From Candidatus Caenarcanales bacterium (GTDB lineage Bacteria > Cyanobacteriota > Vampirovibrionia > Caenarcaniphilales > Caenarcanaceae), in NCBI GenBank assembly GCA_947489925.1, contig CANLFK010000042.1, positions 1-13,986 of the forward strand: DNA of 13,986 nucleotides, given 5' to 3'. The notes under the pieces are model-generated. The model had not been told where the DNA came from, did no database searches, and saw only the letters and a program-made list of their open reading frames with translations. The stretch's first letter is position 1. Each line of letters begins with the position of its first letter. Both the position numbers and the translations under genes were made by a program. This document shows positions 13,930-13,986 of the stretch, piece by piece.

Positions 13930-13986
13930 TCACTTTAAACCAATTGACTTTAATTTATGATGAGCGTGGACTTGCAAATATTTCTG
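13930..13986 (-). CDS. Possible C-terminal end of a gene entering from the right edge
   Basis: On the minus strand the frame is open from the window edge for 18 codons to a TGA at 13930-13932, giving a basic amphipathic C-terminus that ends HAHHKLKSIGLK. The hairpin just beyond, with T-tracts on both sides, is what one expects between convergent genes. The stretch is too short to identify a product and an open frame of this length can occur by chance. Confidence 0.35.
   Translation of the reverse strand, partial: QKYLQVHAHHKLKSIGLK

Noticed and set aside
13957..13986. ATG-ATG start of a plus-strand gene at the right edge
   Set aside because: Only ten codons are visible, there is no ribosome-binding site, and the hairpin placement favours a minus-strand gene ending at 13930.

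Overview
The window is a very A+T-rich stretch of bacterial chromosome (roughly 30% G+C by eye) carrying dispersed housekeeping genes, lineage-specific hypothetical genes and one transposase-family remnant. The genetic code looks standard (TAA/TGA stops, Trp as TGG). Most starts have A/T-rich leaders and no Shine-Dalgarno; only three have a clear one. This, with the style of the homoserine kinase and the mix of proteins, would suit a non-photosynthetic relative of Cyanobacteria (Vampirovibrionia/Melainabacteria type). That placement is a low-confidence impression. No rRNA, tRNA, CRISPR array or complete insertion sequence was seen.

Layout. Positions 3-881: 3' part of a membrane protein gene that runs off the left edge. 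999-2711: recN, DNA repair. 2752-3975 (-): a HAD phosphatase fused to an RNase H domain, starting at TTG. 3976-4245: a divergent intergenic region with a possible promoter and a 12-bp palindrome. 4246-4647: a small unknown protein with Leu-Pro-phased helices. 4736-5725 and 5762-6733: homoserine kinase (thrB) and a DusB-like tRNA dihydrouridine synthase, probably co-transcribed. 6742-8634 (-): a 12-TM APC-superfamily transporter. 8698-9045 (-): the C-terminal part of a PD-(D/E)XK (Rpn/PDDEXK_2) family protein with a 12-nt tandem repeat. 9143-9754: ruvA. 9830-11098: fabF with its own promoter and a good ribosome-binding site.

Right third. After fabF come an A/T-rich hairpin, a 26-codon upstream ORF with a good ribosome-binding site, and a 517-residue polytopic membrane protein of unknown function (11354-12907). 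It overlaps by 4 nt, stop to stop, a minus-strand gene (12904-13533) that carries the full H-x-D...H...K residue set of Fe(II)/2-oxoglutarate dioxygenases. Divergent from the oxygenase is an 89-residue protein with a Pro/Thr/Lys-rich tail. A long hairpin with T-tracts on both sides follows, probably a bidirectional terminator facing a minus-strand gene cut by the right edge.

The genes do not form one pathway: they serve recombination and repair (recN, ruvA), amino-acid synthesis (thrB), tRNA modification (dus), fatty-acid synthesis (fabF) and transport. The parts most worth following are the HAD-RNase H fusion, the oxygenase/proline-rich pair, and the two unknown membrane proteins near the window ends.
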